NCBI GenBank assembly: GCA_014879565.1
Contig: JACSRW010000032.1
Coordinates: 62,001 to 126,000, forward strand
DNA: 64,000 nt
Direction: 5' to 3'
Origin: Chitinophagaceae bacterium
GTDB taxonomy: Bacteria > Bacteroidota > Bacteroidia > Chitinophagales > Chitinophagaceae
In this document: positions 8,386-17,041 of the stretch, in pieces
Position numbering within the stretch: the first letter of the stretch is position 1
How the letters are laid out: every line of letters begins with the position of its first letter
Made by a program: the position numbers and the translations under genes
The notes under the pieces: generated by a model
The model's database searches: none
Told to the model about the DNA's origin: nothing
What the model saw: only the letters and a program-made list of their open reading frames with translations

Positions 8386-10139
8386 AAGGGAGTATTCGCG
8401 GCAAAGGTAACAGGAAATGCCGGTACCGGTTCTTCCTGACCGGATGCCCGGAAGTCCATCACCCGCAATTGCAGGGTTTTGGTGTCCTTCCATTCATTTT
8501 CATCGAGGGTAAAAACCACATCAACGGGTTGCCGGTTCCGGAGCAGGTCAAACCGTTGGGCCATTCCAAAACCGATACCTGTCATGGTCAGGTTGTCTCC
8601 GCAAAGGGAAAAACGGATATGTTCCTCTTTCACCACGCGCGAGTATCCGGTGTCGGTAAGCCCCCTTACCAGGAAAACCGGGCGGGGATTTTCAGGCCCG
8701 AAGGGTTCCATCTGGCAGAGTATATCATAAAACGACTGCCGGATATCTTTCAGGCTTATTTCGGCATCAATACAGATTTCGGGAATCAGCATCTGCGGTT
8801 CTATCGTGGCGGCCACTACTTCCTCAAATTTTTCGCGGAAGGCGTTAACCTGCCCGGGCTCAAGGGTCATCCCGGCCGCGGCAAAATGACCGCCATAACC
8901 AAGAAGATGTTCCCGGCAGGCATGGATAGCTTCATAGAGGTTAAAGCCGGGCACACTCCGGGCGCTGCCGGCTACATAATCGCCGGAAGAAGTCAGGACC
9001 ACGGTAGGCCGGTAATAATGATCAATCAGCCGGGAAGCAACAATACCCACCACTCCTTTATGCCAGTGCGGCTGGTAAACCACGGTAGATTTCCGGCTGA
9101 TCCATTCCGTATGATCCCGGATGGTTTGAAGTGCTTCTTCCGTTATGGTCTTATCGGCCTCTTTCCGGTCGGAATTATCGCTGTGCAGCTGTTCGGCAAA
9201 ATGAAGGGCTTCTTCCTCCGTTTCGGCAATAAACATTTCCACGGCCTTACGGGCATCATCCATCCGGCCTGCTGCATTTACTCTCGGAGCGATCATAAAG
9301 ACCAGGTTGGTGATATGCAGTTCTTTCTCCAGTCCGCTGAGACGGGCCAGGGCCCGGATGCCGTGGTGGGGATTTTTATTCGCTTTCAGCAAACCGTGGT
9401 AGGCCAGTATCCTGTTTTCGCCGTTGAGGGGAACGATGTCTGCCGCAATGGCTGTTGCAAGCAGGTCCAGAAATTCGAATGGTGTTTCCGGCGGCAGTTG
9501 CATGACTTCCGTAAGTGCCGTTATCAGTTTGTAGCCAACCCCGCAGCCACAAAGTTCCTTATAGGGATAGGGGCAATCCTTTTGTTTCGGGTTGAGGATG
9601 GCAACGGCCGGGGGCAGCACCTCATCGGGCAGGTGATGATCGCATACGATAAAGTCAATTCCCTGTTCCGCGGCATAACGGATAAGCTCAGCCGATTTTA
9701 TCCCGCAGTCGAGTGAAATAATAAGGGTAAAACCGCCCGCAGCAGCGAAGTCAATCCCGGCTTTGCTGATGCCGTATCCTTCACGGTACCGGTGGGGAAT
9801 ATAAAAGTCCAGGGCCGGTTGAATTTTTTTCAGGAACCGGTACATACAGGCTACTGCGGTGGTACCGTCCACATCATAATCGCCAAAGACCAGCATTTTT
9901 TCTCCCCGGCTGATAGCCTGCCGGATCCGGTCAACGGCTTTCCGCATATCCTTCATCAGCCAGGGACTGTGCAGGGAATCAAGGGAAGGGCGGAAAAAGG
10001 AACGGGCTTCTTCAAATGTGCCGACACCTCTTTGTACCAGGAGGCGGCAAAGCACCGGGTTTATCTGCAGGCTTTGCTGTAATCCGGCTGTCTGCGCGGG
10101 ATCAGCCTTTTTAATATTCCATCTTTTGGTTGCGGGCAT
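8382..10139 (-). CDS. recJ: single-stranded-DNA-specific 5'-3' exonuclease RecJ
   Basis: A 585-residue protein of normal RecJ length. It carries the DHH phosphoesterase motifs: GDYDVDG at 86-92, ISLDCGIKS, the VCDHHLPDE motif that names the family, and GCGVGYKL; a DHHA1 domain follows with GYGGHFAAAGM near residue 415 and a C-terminal OB-type domain. RecJ degrades single-stranded DNA 5' to 3' with Mn2+/Mg2+ in RecF-pathway recombination and mismatch repair. It begins 12 bp after the polyprenyl synthase gene ends, and its last bases overlap the start of the exported nuclease gene. The three therefore look co-transcribed, although their roles differ. No key residue appears to be missing. Confidence 0.95.
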   Translation of the reverse strand: MPATKRWNIKKADPAQTAGLQQSLQINPVLCRLLVQRGVGTFEEARSFFRPSLDSLHSPWLMKDMRKAVDRIRQAISRGEKMLVFGDYDVDGTTAVACMYRFLKKIQPALDFYIPHRYREGYGISKAGIDFAAAGGFTLIISLDCGIKSAELIRYAAEQGIDFIVCDHHLPDEVLPPAVAILNPKQKDCPYPYKELCGCGVGYKLITALTEVMQLPPETPFEFLDLLATAIAADIVPLNGENRILAYHGLLKANKNPHHGIRALARLSGLEKELHITNLVFMIAPRVNAAGRMDDARKAVEMFIAETEEEALHFAEQLHSDNSDRKEADKTITEEALQTIRDHTEWISRKSTVVYQPHWHKGVVGIVASRLIDHYYRPTVVLTSSGDYVAGSARSVPGFNLYEAIHACREHLLGYGGHFAAAGMTLEPGQVNAFREKFEEVVAATIEPQMLIPEICIDAEISLKDIRQSFYDILCQMEPFGPENPRPVFLVRGLTDTGYSRVVKEEHIRFSLCGDNLTMTGIGFGMAQRFDLLRNRQPVDVVFTLDENEWKDTKTLQLRVMDFRASGQEEPVPAFPVTFAANTPL

Positions 10140-10150
10140 GGGCTTTCTCT

Positions 10151-11113
10151 TCAGTATTTTCGGTCGGTCACAAAGAGAACCATGTCTTCCAGCCCTTTTC
10201 TGACAGGACTTTCGGGAAAACTATGCAGGATATCCAGGGCTTCATTTCTGAACTGGTTCATTTTTTCCGTGGCATACCGGATACCGCCGGTTTCCCTGAC
10301 CTTTTCGATCACCCAGTTAACTTTTTCCTTATCCCGGTTCTGGTTTTTTACAATATAAATGATCTTTCGTCTGGTTTCCTTATCGGTCTGGTTCAGGGTA
10401 TAGATCAGGGGCAGGGTCAGTTTTTTCTCCTTGATATCGTTCCCGGTGGGCTTTCCCACGTTCTCATTTCCGTAATCGAAAAGATCGTCTTTTATCTGGA
10501 AAGCCATTCCGGTTTTTTCCCCGAATTGACGCATTTTTTCGGCCAGGTTTTCGTCTCCTGACGATGACCAGGCGCCGGCAGAGCAGGCGGAGGCGAGCAG
10601 AGAGGCTGTTTTACTCCGGATAATTTCGTAATAGATGTCTTCCCGGAGATTCAGGCTCCGGGCCTTTTCCAGTTGCAGCAATTCGCCTTCACTGATCAGC
10701 CGGACCGCGTCGGAGAGGATATGCAGAATCCGGTAATCGTTATGATCCAGGGAAAGCAGCAGTCCTTTGGCGAGCAGGTAATCACCGATCAGTACATTGG
10801 CCTTGGCTTTCCAGAGGGCGTAGGTGGAAAAAAAGCCCCTTCTTTCCATGGAATCGTCCACCACATCATCATGAACCAGGGTGGCCGTATGCAGAATCTC
10901 CACGAGTGAGGCGGCCCGGTAGGAAGTTTCCGTAACGGGTCCGCAGAGTTTGGCCGAGAGGAGTACAAACATCGGCCGGAGCTGTTTGCCTTTTCTTTTT
11001 ACCACGTAGCGCATAATACGGTCCAGCAGGGGCGCATTGCTGCGGACAGCTTCCTTAAACCGCTGTTCAAAAATCTCCAGTTCTTCCCGGATTAGCTCGG
11101 TGGGTAGTTGCAT
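10151..11113 (-). CDS. trans-polyprenyl diphosphate synthase
   Basis: A 320-residue protein starting at the ATG at 11113 (MQLPTELIREE). It has both Asp-rich motifs of chain-elongating prenyltransferases: HDDVVDDSMERRG near residues 81-93 and KDDLFDYGN near 206-214, plus GKQLRP at 42-47 for substrate binding. Such enzymes condense isopentenyl diphosphate onto an allylic primer to make C30-C40 chains, here probably the menaquinone side chain, which fits the mqn genes elsewhere in the window. The small or bulky residues before the first motif that set chain length cannot be interpreted reliably by eye, so the product length is left open. It is the first gene of the rightmost part of the recJ operon; a T-rich TATTTTTTTG box lies a short way upstream. 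Confidence 0.9.
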   Translation of the reverse strand: MQLPTELIREELEIFEQRFKEAVRSNAPLLDRIMRYVVKRKGKQLRPMFVLLSAKLCGPVTETSYRAASLVEILHTATLVHDDVVDDSMERRGFFSTYALWKAKANVLIGDYLLAKGLLLSLDHNDYRILHILSDAVRLISEGELLQLEKARSLNLREDIYYEIIRSKTASLLASACSAGAWSSSGDENLAEKMRQFGEKTGMAFQIKDDLFDYGNENVGKPTGNDIKEKKLTLPLIYTLNQTDKETRRKIIYIVKNQNRDKEKVNWVIEKVRETGGIRYATEKMNQFRNEALDILHSFPESPVRKGLEDMVLFVTDRKY

Positions 11114-11235
11114 GACCAAAAAAAGGCAATTTACGGGCAAAAAAATAATTGTTCGCTAATGCAACAAAATAAGCCCGAAAATTGACTAAGTAATTGAAAA
11201 ATAAAGCGCAAAAGGGGAAATAATTCAGATAAAAA

Positions 11236-11266
11236 TTTGTTATTTGATACCCAGTTTATATTTTTG
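11236..11266 (+). promoter_or_regulatory. Bacteroidota-type promoter for the OmpA gene
   Basis: TTTG at 11236-11239 and TATTTTTG at 11259-11266 are separated by 19 bp. This matches the primary sigma consensus of Bacteroidota (TTTG, about 19 bp, TAnnTTTG). The predicted transcript leader before the ATG at 11309 is about 38 nt and A/T-rich, as usual for strongly expressed outer-membrane proteins in this phylum. Confidence 0.68.
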
Positions 11267-11308
11267 CGTATTATTTAGGACATTGTTCACAAATCTTAAT
11301 CCTTAGTT

Positions 11309-13057
11309 ATGGCAAGCAAAAAGTATTTAACTCTGGCAGTCAGTCTTTGTCTGCTGGCGTCGGCTGGTTTTTCCCAGGGGGTGGGGTCCAGTTATGACGT
11401 AAAAGATTCTTCTCTTGTCCCCGGAAAACGGATGCCCCAGCATACTGAATTCCTGAATGGTCAATATAATTTTCCCGCCAAACCCCGCAACCAGTGGGAG
11501 ATTGGTATTAAAGGAGGACTTTTCCAGGTGAGTGGTGATATCCCCGCCCAGTTTGTTTCTCCCGGCTTCGGAGCCCATGTTCGGAAAGCATTTGGCTACA
11601 TTTTCTCTCTCCGTATGGAATACATGTACGGTATCGGTAAAGGGTACAGTTTCCGTCAGGCTGAAAACTTTGGTAAAAACCCCGCCTGGGGTGCTAACCT
11701 CGGTTCTCCGGCCCTGATGTATTCTGCTCCGTTCAATCAGGCTTCTGGTCCGAACGGTACGGTAAATCAGTATTCCAGCGTTTACCACTGGACAGGTAAC
11801 CTGGCTGACCGGGGTCGTGCGTATGAAAAAGTGTTCTACAACTACAAAACCAAAGTGCAGGATCTGAGCATCCAGGGGGTAGTTACCCTGAACAATGTGC
11901 GCTTCCACAAATCCAAAACCGGAATCAATCTTTATGGTTTTGCCGGTATCGGTGGTTCTGTTTATGATACCAAAGTGGATGCCCTTGACGGGAACAGCAA
12001 ATACAATTTTAATGTTATCGACCAGGCTGCATACAAAAACCGCCGCGATTTCATCAAAAACATGAAGAATAATGTGCTGGATGGTGAGTATGAAACAGCT
12101 GCTGAAAACCAGGGTGATCGTCGTCCGAAACTCTTCGGTAAAACGTTCAAACCCTCCGGTACAGTAGGTATGGGTATGGCTTTCAAACTGAATAACCGCC
12201 TGAACCTGGCGATTGAAGACCGCTGGACATTCGTTAAGGATGACCTGCTGGATGGTCAGCGCTGGCAGGAAAGTGCTGTTGGTGATGCCGCTCTTACCCG
12301 TGACTTTGACTCTTACAACTATGTTTCCGTTGGTCTGAATATCAACCTGGGTGCAAAATCTGTGGAACCCCTGTGGTGGCTGAATCCGCTGGATTATGCC
12401 TACAGCGAAATCCGCAACCCCCGTTTGATGAAACTGCCCAAGCCTGTTCTTCCTGATACAGACGGTGACGGTGTTACTGACCAGTTTGACCGTGAGCAGA
12501 CTCCTGCCGGTTGTCCGGTTGACTCCCATGGGGTAAGCCTGGATACAGATGGTGATGGCGTACCTGATTGTAAGGATAAGCAGCTGATCACACCGACTTA
12601 TTGCCAGCCGGTTGATGCGGATGGTGTAGGTACCTGCCCGGTTCCCTGCCCCGATCCTGAAAAATGTCCCGGTCTTGTTCCGCCCAAACCCGATTGTTCT
12701 GCCTTACTGGGCGCTCTTCCCAGCGTTTCTTTCAAAGCCGGTTCCAACAAACTGAGCGATGACGCGAAAGCTGTTCTGGGTAGTGTAGCCGCCAGGCTGC
12801 GTAACAACCCCGGTTGTAAAGTGGTGGTTGTTGGCTATTGCTCCTCCAATAAAAAAGAGCAGCAGCTGAGCTGGGATCATGTGAATGCAGTTATCAACTA
12901 CATGGTTGACAAAGAAGGTATCAGCCAGGATCGTTTCATCTTCAACTATGGCCAGGAAGGCGGCGACTGCAACACAGTTGACCTGCGTGCTGCTGCTGAA
13001 GGCGAAGACGGACCGAACCGCGTTGAGCCTCCGCACCCCAACCTGCGCAAGAACTGA
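11309..13057 (+). CDS. OmpA-family outer-membrane protein with thrombospondin-3-type repeats
   Basis: A 582-residue exported protein with signal peptide MASKKYLTLAVSLCLLASAGFSQ. The N-terminal 350 residues contain beta-barrel-like strands (WEIGIKGGLFQVSG, SLRMEYMYGIG, NLYGFAGIGG, YVSVGLNINLG). Calcium-binding TSP3-like repeats follow at about 385-425 (DTDGDGVTDQFD, DTDGDGVPDCKD), then a Cys/Pro-rich linker and an OmpA-like C-terminal domain at about 470-560. The family ties the outer membrane to peptidoglycan. Here the usual HTD and LSxxRA positions read GYCSSN and LSWDHVN, so the canonical Asp and Arg contacts are absent. A strong promoter upstream and a terminator just after it suggest a single, highly expressed gene. 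Confidence 0.85.
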   Translation: MASKKYLTLAVSLCLLASAGFSQGVGSSYDVKDSSLVPGKRMPQHTEFLNGQYNFPAKPRNQWEIGIKGGLFQVSGDIPAQFVSPGFGAHVRKAFGYIFSLRMEYMYGIGKGYSFRQAENFGKNPAWGANLGSPALMYSAPFNQASGPNGTVNQYSSVYHWTGNLADRGRAYEKVFYNYKTKVQDLSIQGVVTLNNVRFHKSKTGINLYGFAGIGGSVYDTKVDALDGNSKYNFNVIDQAAYKNRRDFIKNMKNNVLDGEYETAAENQGDRRPKLFGKTFKPSGTVGMGMAFKLNNRLNLAIEDRWTFVKDDLLDGQRWQESAVGDAALTRDFDSYNYVSVGLNINLGAKSVEPLWWLNPLDYAYSEIRNPRLMKLPKPVLPDTDGDGVTDQFDREQTPAGCPVDSHGVSLDTDGDGVPDCKDKQLITPTYCQPVDADGVGTCPVPCPDPEKCPGLVPPKPDCSALLGALPSVSFKAGSNKLSDDAKAVLGSVAARLRNNPGCKVVVVGYCSSNKKEQQLSWDHVNAVINYMVDKEGISQDRFIFNYGQEGGDCNTVDLRAAAEGEDGPNRVEPPHPNLRKN

Positions 13058-13080
13058 TCTGAACGTACTTTTTGCATTAG

Positions 13081-13112
13081 AACCCTCCCGGTATCTCCGG
13101 GAGGGTTTTTTT
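13081..13112 (+). terminator. intrinsic terminator after the OmpA gene
   Basis: An 11-bp perfect stem (AACCCTCCCGG with CCGGGAGGGTT), 5-nt loop TATCT and a run of seven T lie 24 bp after the stop codon. Confidence 0.92.
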
Positions 13113-13174
13113 CTAAATTCTTCATTCCCAGCTTTATATTTCTCTTAACAGCCGGTTTTTGGCCAGTCATAATT

Positions 13175-13208
13175 TTTGCGTAAGTTTTGCCGATATCAAT
13201 TAACTTTG
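13175..13208 (+). promoter_or_regulatory. promoter for bamD with a very short leader
   Basis: TTTG at 13175-13178 and TAACTTTG at 13201-13208 have a spacing of 22 bp. The second box ends only 8 nt before the ATG at 13217, so the mRNA would have almost no leader. Confidence 0.5.
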
Positions 13209-13216
13209 CACCCTTT

Positions 13217-14068
13217 ATGATCAGTTCCCAGTCCCGTTCCGCGCATCTCATTTTTCTGTGGGCCACATTGCTGACGGCCATGCTGATGGTCAGCGGCTGC
13301 GGAAAAGGGATAAGCAAACTGCTTAAAAATCCCGACTATTCGTATAAACTGCGGATGGCGGAACAGTTCTTTGTAAAAAAACAATACTCCAAGGCCCAGC
13401 AGGTTTACGAGGATGTAATGCCGTATTATAAGACCACCCCTGAATTTCAGGACATCTATTATAAATACGCGTATTGTGCTTATCACCTGCAGGATTTTAT
13501 GAACGCGGAGAACCTTTTCAAGAGTTTTCTTGAGATTTTTCCTAACAGTACCAAGGTCGAGGAAGTGGATTTCATGCGGGCATTCTGCTACTATAAACAG
13601 TCGCCGAAAGCCGAACTTGATCAGACCAATACGATCCGGGCCATGGGCATGATGCAGACCTTTATCAACACGCATCCCGGTTCCCCGCGGAACAAAGAGG
13701 CCAATGAAATCATTGATATCTGCCGGGCCAAGCTGGAAACGAAAGACTTCAAAAGCGCCCAGTTGTATTATGACCTGGGGCAGTTCCGCGCAGCCGGTGT
13801 GGCTTTTTCAGCTTTGCTGAATAATTTCCCGGAGTCGCAGCAGGCGGATGCCTACAAACTGATGATTATTAAATCCTATTTCCGGTATGCGGAAATGAGT
13901 GTGGAGGAAAAGAAAGTGGAACGGTTTGAGCAGGTGGTGAATGAATGTTATGAATTTACAGACCGTTTTCCCGACAGTAAACTGCGGAAAGAAGCGGAGA
14001 ACTTTTTACAATTATCACAATCATCGATCAAAAATCTGAATAATGAGCAAACTAAGACGCCAGCTTAG
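13217..14068 (+). CDS. bamD: outer-membrane assembly lipoprotein BamD
   Basis: A 283-residue lipoprotein. I place the start at 13217 because it gives a signal peptide ending in lipobox VSGC and follows a promoter box directly; an upstream in-frame ATG at 13187 would put that box inside the gene. The mature protein is all-helical with TPR-like repeats typical of BamD: AEQFFVKKQYSKAQQVYEDV, AYCAYHLQDFMNAENLFKSF, YYDLGQFRAAGVAFSALLNNFPES and a last repeat near 250. BamD works with BamA to fold beta-barrels into the outer membrane. It overlaps rpoZ by 26 nt, so the two are translated from one mRNA. This adjacency of bamD, an omega subunit and coaBC is common in Bacteroidota. Confidence 0.9.
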   Translation: MISSQSRSAHLIFLWATLLTAMLMVSGCGKGISKLLKNPDYSYKLRMAEQFFVKKQYSKAQQVYEDVMPYYKTTPEFQDIYYKYAYCAYHLQDFMNAENLFKSFLEIFPNSTKVEEVDFMRAFCYYKQSPKAELDQTNTIRAMGMMQTFINTHPGSPRNKEANEIIDICRAKLETKDFKSAQLYYDLGQFRAAGVAFSALLNNFPESQQADAYKLMIIKSYFRYAEMSVEEKKVERFEQVVNECYEFTDRFPDSKLRKEAENFLQLSQSSIKNLNNEQTKTPA

Positions 14069-14384
14069 CGCAGGTATCACCAACAATGTGGAAACCCGCA
14101 ACCTCGAAGACATCAAGGCTAAAACCGGTAATGTCTACGAATCCATTGCCATTATCGGCAAAAGAGCCAACCAGATCAATATTTCGCTGAAAGAAGAGCT
14201 GCACAACAAACTGGAAGAATTTGCCAGTCATACAGACAGCCTGGAAGAGATTCACGAGAATAAAGAGCAGATTGAAATTTCCCGGGCCTATGAGCGGATG
14301 CCCAACCCCGCCCTGCTGGCTACCCAGGAGTTTATGGAGGATAAAGTGTATTTCCGGAAAGGGGATGATGAACTCTTCAGCTGA
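14043..14384 (+). CDS. rpoZ: DNA-directed RNA polymerase omega subunit, Bacteroidota type
   Basis: A 113-residue protein with the omega/Rpb6 pattern: TRNLEDIKAKTGNVYESIAI near 18-37 and IGKRANQINISLKEEL, the helix that contacts beta-prime. The C-terminal extension (SRAYERMPNPALLATQEFMEDK) is typical of the Bacteroidota form. Omega helps beta-prime fold and assemble into polymerase. The start lies inside the end of bamD (26-nt overlap, different frame), and a strong terminator follows 22 bp after the stop. Confidence 0.85.
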   Translation: MSKLRRQLSAGITNNVETRNLEDIKAKTGNVYESIAIIGKRANQINISLKEELHNKLEEFASHTDSLEEIHENKEQIEISRAYERMPNPALLATQEFMEDKVYFRKGDDELFS

Positions 14385-14406
14385 TCAGCAGCTGAATCGT
14401 ATTTTG

Positions 14407-14436
14407 GCGGCGCCCGAAGGGCGCCGCTTTTTTTTA
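14407..14436 (+). terminator. intrinsic terminator after rpoZ
   Basis: A 9-bp perfect GC stem (GCGGCGCCC with GGGCGCCGC), 3-nt loop GAA and an uninterrupted run of T close the bamD-rpoZ unit. Confidence 0.95.
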
Positions 14437-14480
14437 ACAGGGAATTGAAGCCGTACTGACGGGTATTGCCGGGTAAATGG

Positions 14481-14488
14481 TATTTTTG
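14481..14488 (+). promoter_or_regulatory. TATTTTTG promoter box just ahead of coaBC
   Basis: A perfect TAnnTTTG box ends 6 nt before the ATG at 14495, implying a leaderless or nearly leaderless mRNA. No good upstream TTTG element is visible at the usual distance, so only the -7 part is supported. Confidence 0.45.
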
Positions 14489-14494
14489 ATACAC

Positions 14495-15691
14495 ATGCTG
14501 AAGGGCAAAAAAATTATACTGGGCATTACGGGCAGCATTGCTGCCTATAAATCCGTTTACCTGCTGCGGCAACTGGTACGGGCAGGGGCCGAAGTACAGG
14601 TCATTCTCACTCCGGCCGCCAAAGATTTTGTAACAGAACTCACCCTCTCCACGCTGAGCCGGCGTCCGGTACTCACCGATCTCTTTGATGAACAAAGCTG
14701 GTCCAATCATGTAATGCTGGGCCGCTGGGCAGACCTGCTGCTGATAGCTCCGGTAAGCTGCAACACCTTAGCCAAAATGGCCCAGGGGCAGTGCGACAAC
14801 CTGCTGCTGGCCGTCTGGCTCTCGGCAACCTGTCCCGTTGTACTGGCACCTGCCATGGATGAAGACATGTGGAAACATCCGGCCACAAAAAAAAACCTGC
14901 AAACGCTTACAGGCTTTGGGAATCGTATTCTTCCTGTTGAAGCCGGCGAACTCGCTTCCGGGCTGACAGGAGAGGGCCGGATGGCGGAACCGGAAACCAT
15001 AACAGATTTTCTGGAAAACCAGTTTTTCTCATCTGGTCCGCTGAAAGGGAAAAAAGCCCTGGTGAGCGCCGGTCCTACATACGAAGCGATTGATCCGGTT
15101 CGTTTTATCGGTAACCGTTCCTCCGGGAAAATGGGGATCAGCCTGGCCCGGGAATTACATAACAGGGGAGCGGAAGTTACCCTGGTACTCGGACCGGTAA
15201 CGACCAGCAGTGATACTACCGGTTTACGGGTGATAAAGGTGGAATCGGCGGCTGAAATGTTCAGGGCCTGTATGGATGAATTTTCGGATTCGGATATCAC
15301 GGTGATGGCAGCGGCAGTAGCGGATTATACACCTGCTGCCCCGGTGGCTGAAAAAATTAAAAAAGCGGATCCCTCTCTGCAACTTGACCTGGTGAAAACT
15401 GAAGATATCCTGGCGGCGATAGGAACCCGGAAAAAAGAAAATCAGGTGCTGGTGGGTTTTGCCCTAGAAACTGAAAACGAAGAACAGCACGCAAGGGAAA
15501 AATTGCAAAAGAAAAATGCCGATATGCTGGTGCTGAATTCCCTCAGGGATTCCGGTGCCGGTTTCGGAAAGGATACCAATAAAGTGACCATTTTCACCCG
15601 CGACGGGCAAAAATGGCCCTTTGAAACCAAACAGAAAGAAACTGTGGCCGCTGATATTATTGACACTATTATCCGCTTGTATTATGCTTAA
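14495..15691 (+). CDS. coaBC: bifunctional phosphopantothenoylcysteine decarboxylase/synthetase
   Basis: A 398-residue fusion with the standard domain order. The N-terminal CoaC flavoprotein (residues 1-180) has GITGSIAAYKS for FMN binding, SCNTLAKMAQG and the PAMDEDMW active-site loop. The C-terminal CoaB synthetase (about 185-398) has SAGPTYEAIDPVRFIGNRSS, the AAAVADYTP loop and the KIKK nucleotide-binding Lys region. It joins 4'-phosphopantothenate to cysteine and then decarboxylates the product to 4'-phosphopantetheine in CoA synthesis. The ATG at 14495 is preferred over an upstream ATG at 14477 because it lies directly after a promoter box and matches the family N-terminus. It overlaps the next gene by 8 nt. 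Confidence 0.95.
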   Translation: MLKGKKIILGITGSIAAYKSVYLLRQLVRAGAEVQVILTPAAKDFVTELTLSTLSRRPVLTDLFDEQSWSNHVMLGRWADLLLIAPVSCNTLAKMAQGQCDNLLLAVWLSATCPVVLAPAMDEDMWKHPATKKNLQTLTGFGNRILPVEAGELASGLTGEGRMAEPETITDFLENQFFSSGPLKGKKALVSAGPTYEAIDPVRFIGNRSSGKMGISLARELHNRGAEVTLVLGPVTTSSDTTGLRVIKVESAAEMFRACMDEFSDSDITVMAAAVADYTPAAPVAEKIKKADPSLQLDLVKTEDILAAIGTRKKENQVLVGFALETENEEQHAREKLQKKNADMLVLNSLRDSGAGFGKDTNKVTIFTRDGQKWPFETKQKETVAADIIDTIIRLYYA

Positions 15692-16601
15692 ACGAAACGG
15701 TTTTTTTGTTTTCCTTTTCCTGATGGGTCTGGCAGCCGGCGGCCAGGAGATTCAGTCCAGGCTTTCCGTGATCACCAGTAAGGTGAGTACCCAGGTTGAC
15801 AAGAAAATTTTCATGACCCTGCAGAACGGGCTTACCAATTTTCTGAATACCCGCAAATGGACCAGTGATGTTTTTCAGCCATCGGAAAAGATCCAGTGCA
15901 GTTTCCTGATAACCATAGAACAGGACCTGGGGGGTAATATTTTCAAAGGGAAAATGACTATTCAGGCAGCCAGACCTGTCTATAATACCACCTATGATTC
16001 TCCCCTCTTGAATTTCCAGGACGACAATATTGTTTTTAAATACCAGGAATTCCAGCCTATTGAATTCAATGAAAACCGGGTACAGGGGAATGACCCCATG
16101 GTTGCGAATCTGCCGGCTATCCTGGCTTATTATGTGAACCTGATACTGGGGTTTGATTATGATTCTTATTCCCTGCGCGGGGGGGACCCCTATTTTCAGA
16201 AAGCCTGGAATATTGTCAATAATGCGCCCGATGGCCGGGAAATAACAGGCTGGAAATCCATGGAAAGTCTGCGGAACCGGTATTGGCTGGCTGAAAACAT
16301 GAATAACAACCGTTTCAGCCTGATGCACGATGTACTGTATTCCTATTACCGGTCCGGTATGGATGTGTTTTATGAAAATGAGGAGGCCGGGCGCAGCGGA
16401 ATTATCAATAGCCTGAATTTTATTAATACCATCAATACCGAGAATCCCAACTCAATGATCGTCCAGCTTTTTTTCCAGGGGAAAGGGAATGAACTGGTAA
16501 AAGTTTTCAGCAAAGCCAGCGGGGATCAGAAGGCACGGGCGCGGGAACTGCTCACCAAACTGGATATTACCAACGCAAACCTGTACAAGGATCTCCGATG
16601 A
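15684..16601 (+). CDS. DUF4835-family exported protein (labelled PorD in some annotations)
   Basis: A 305-residue protein with signal peptide MLKRNGFFVFLFLMGLAAGGQ. The mature part matches DUF4835: SVITSKVSTQVDKKIFMTLQNGLTNF-type opening, WTSDVFQPSEKIQCSFLI, the PVYNTTYDSPLLNFQDDN stretch and YYVNLILGFDYDSYSLRGG. The family is almost always next to coaBC in Bacteroidota. Some databases link it to type IX secretion; I have not been able to verify that and give it as background only. It overlaps coaBC by 8 nt and the next lipoprotein by 4 nt (ATGA), so the three are translationally coupled. Expected location is periplasm or inner face of the outer membrane. Confidence 0.75.
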   Translation: MLKRNGFFVFLFLMGLAAGGQEIQSRLSVITSKVSTQVDKKIFMTLQNGLTNFLNTRKWTSDVFQPSEKIQCSFLITIEQDLGGNIFKGKMTIQAARPVYNTTYDSPLLNFQDDNIVFKYQEFQPIEFNENRVQGNDPMVANLPAILAYYVNLILGFDYDSYSLRGGDPYFQKAWNIVNNAPDGREITGWKSMESLRNRYWLAENMNNNRFSLMHDVLYSYYRSGMDVFYENEEAGRSGIINSLNFINTINTENPNSMIVQLFFQGKGNELVKVFSKASGDQKARARELLTKLDITNANLYKDLR

Positions 16602-16981
16602 AAAAACTGCTGGCCGGATTGGCAATAGTTGTACTTTTTTTTGCAGCCTGTTCCCGGAATGAGCGCCCTTCCGGTGTGCTGGACCGGGAAAAAATGGAAG
16701 CTGTTTTATGGGATATGATCCGGGCAGATCTGTTCATCAGTAATTACCTGCAGGTGAAAGACAGCGCTCTGGATAAAAAAGACCAGGGCATCCGGCTCTA
16801 TAGCCAGGTACTGAAAATGCACGGGATCAGCCAGGATCAGTTCCGCAAAAGTTTTTATTATTACCGCTCCCGGCCGAAATTATTACAGGAGCTCATGGAT
16901 TCTGTCAGTAAACGCCGGGACGACACATTAGGTAAACGGCCCGGCAACCGGCTGCCGGTTAAAGTGGATTCAGCCCTTTGA
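16598..16981 (+). CDS. small DUF4296-type lipoprotein
   Basis: A 127-residue protein with a lipoprotein signal (MKKLLAGLAIVVLFFAACS, Cys19). The rest is helical and highly charged: MEAVLWDMIRADLFISNYL, then YSQVLKMHGISQDQFRKSF and YYRSRPKLLQELMDSV, which is the DUF4296 pattern. Function is not known. It ends the coaBC operon; its ATG overlaps the stop of the DUF4835 gene. A 60-bp gap with no hairpin separates it from the CoA-transferase genes. Confidence 0.72.
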   Translation: MKKLLAGLAIVVLFFAACSRNERPSGVLDREKMEAVLWDMIRADLFISNYLQVKDSALDKKDQGIRLYSQVLKMHGISQDQFRKSFYYYRSRPKLLQELMDSVSKRRDDTLGKRPGNRLPVKVDSAL

Positions 16982-17041
16982 TTTTTTGTCTGACCGTGTA
17001 AGAAGACGGTTTATTACTTTTACAATAACAAACATTAGTAC

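Noticed and set aside
8469-9716. 415-residue open frame on the plus strand across recJ
   Set aside because: It is antisense to a well conserved recJ with every motif intact; its translation shows no family features.
11327-12529. 400-residue open frame antisense to the OmpA gene
   Set aside because: The plus-strand gene has a signal peptide, promoter, domains and terminator; the antisense frame has none of these.
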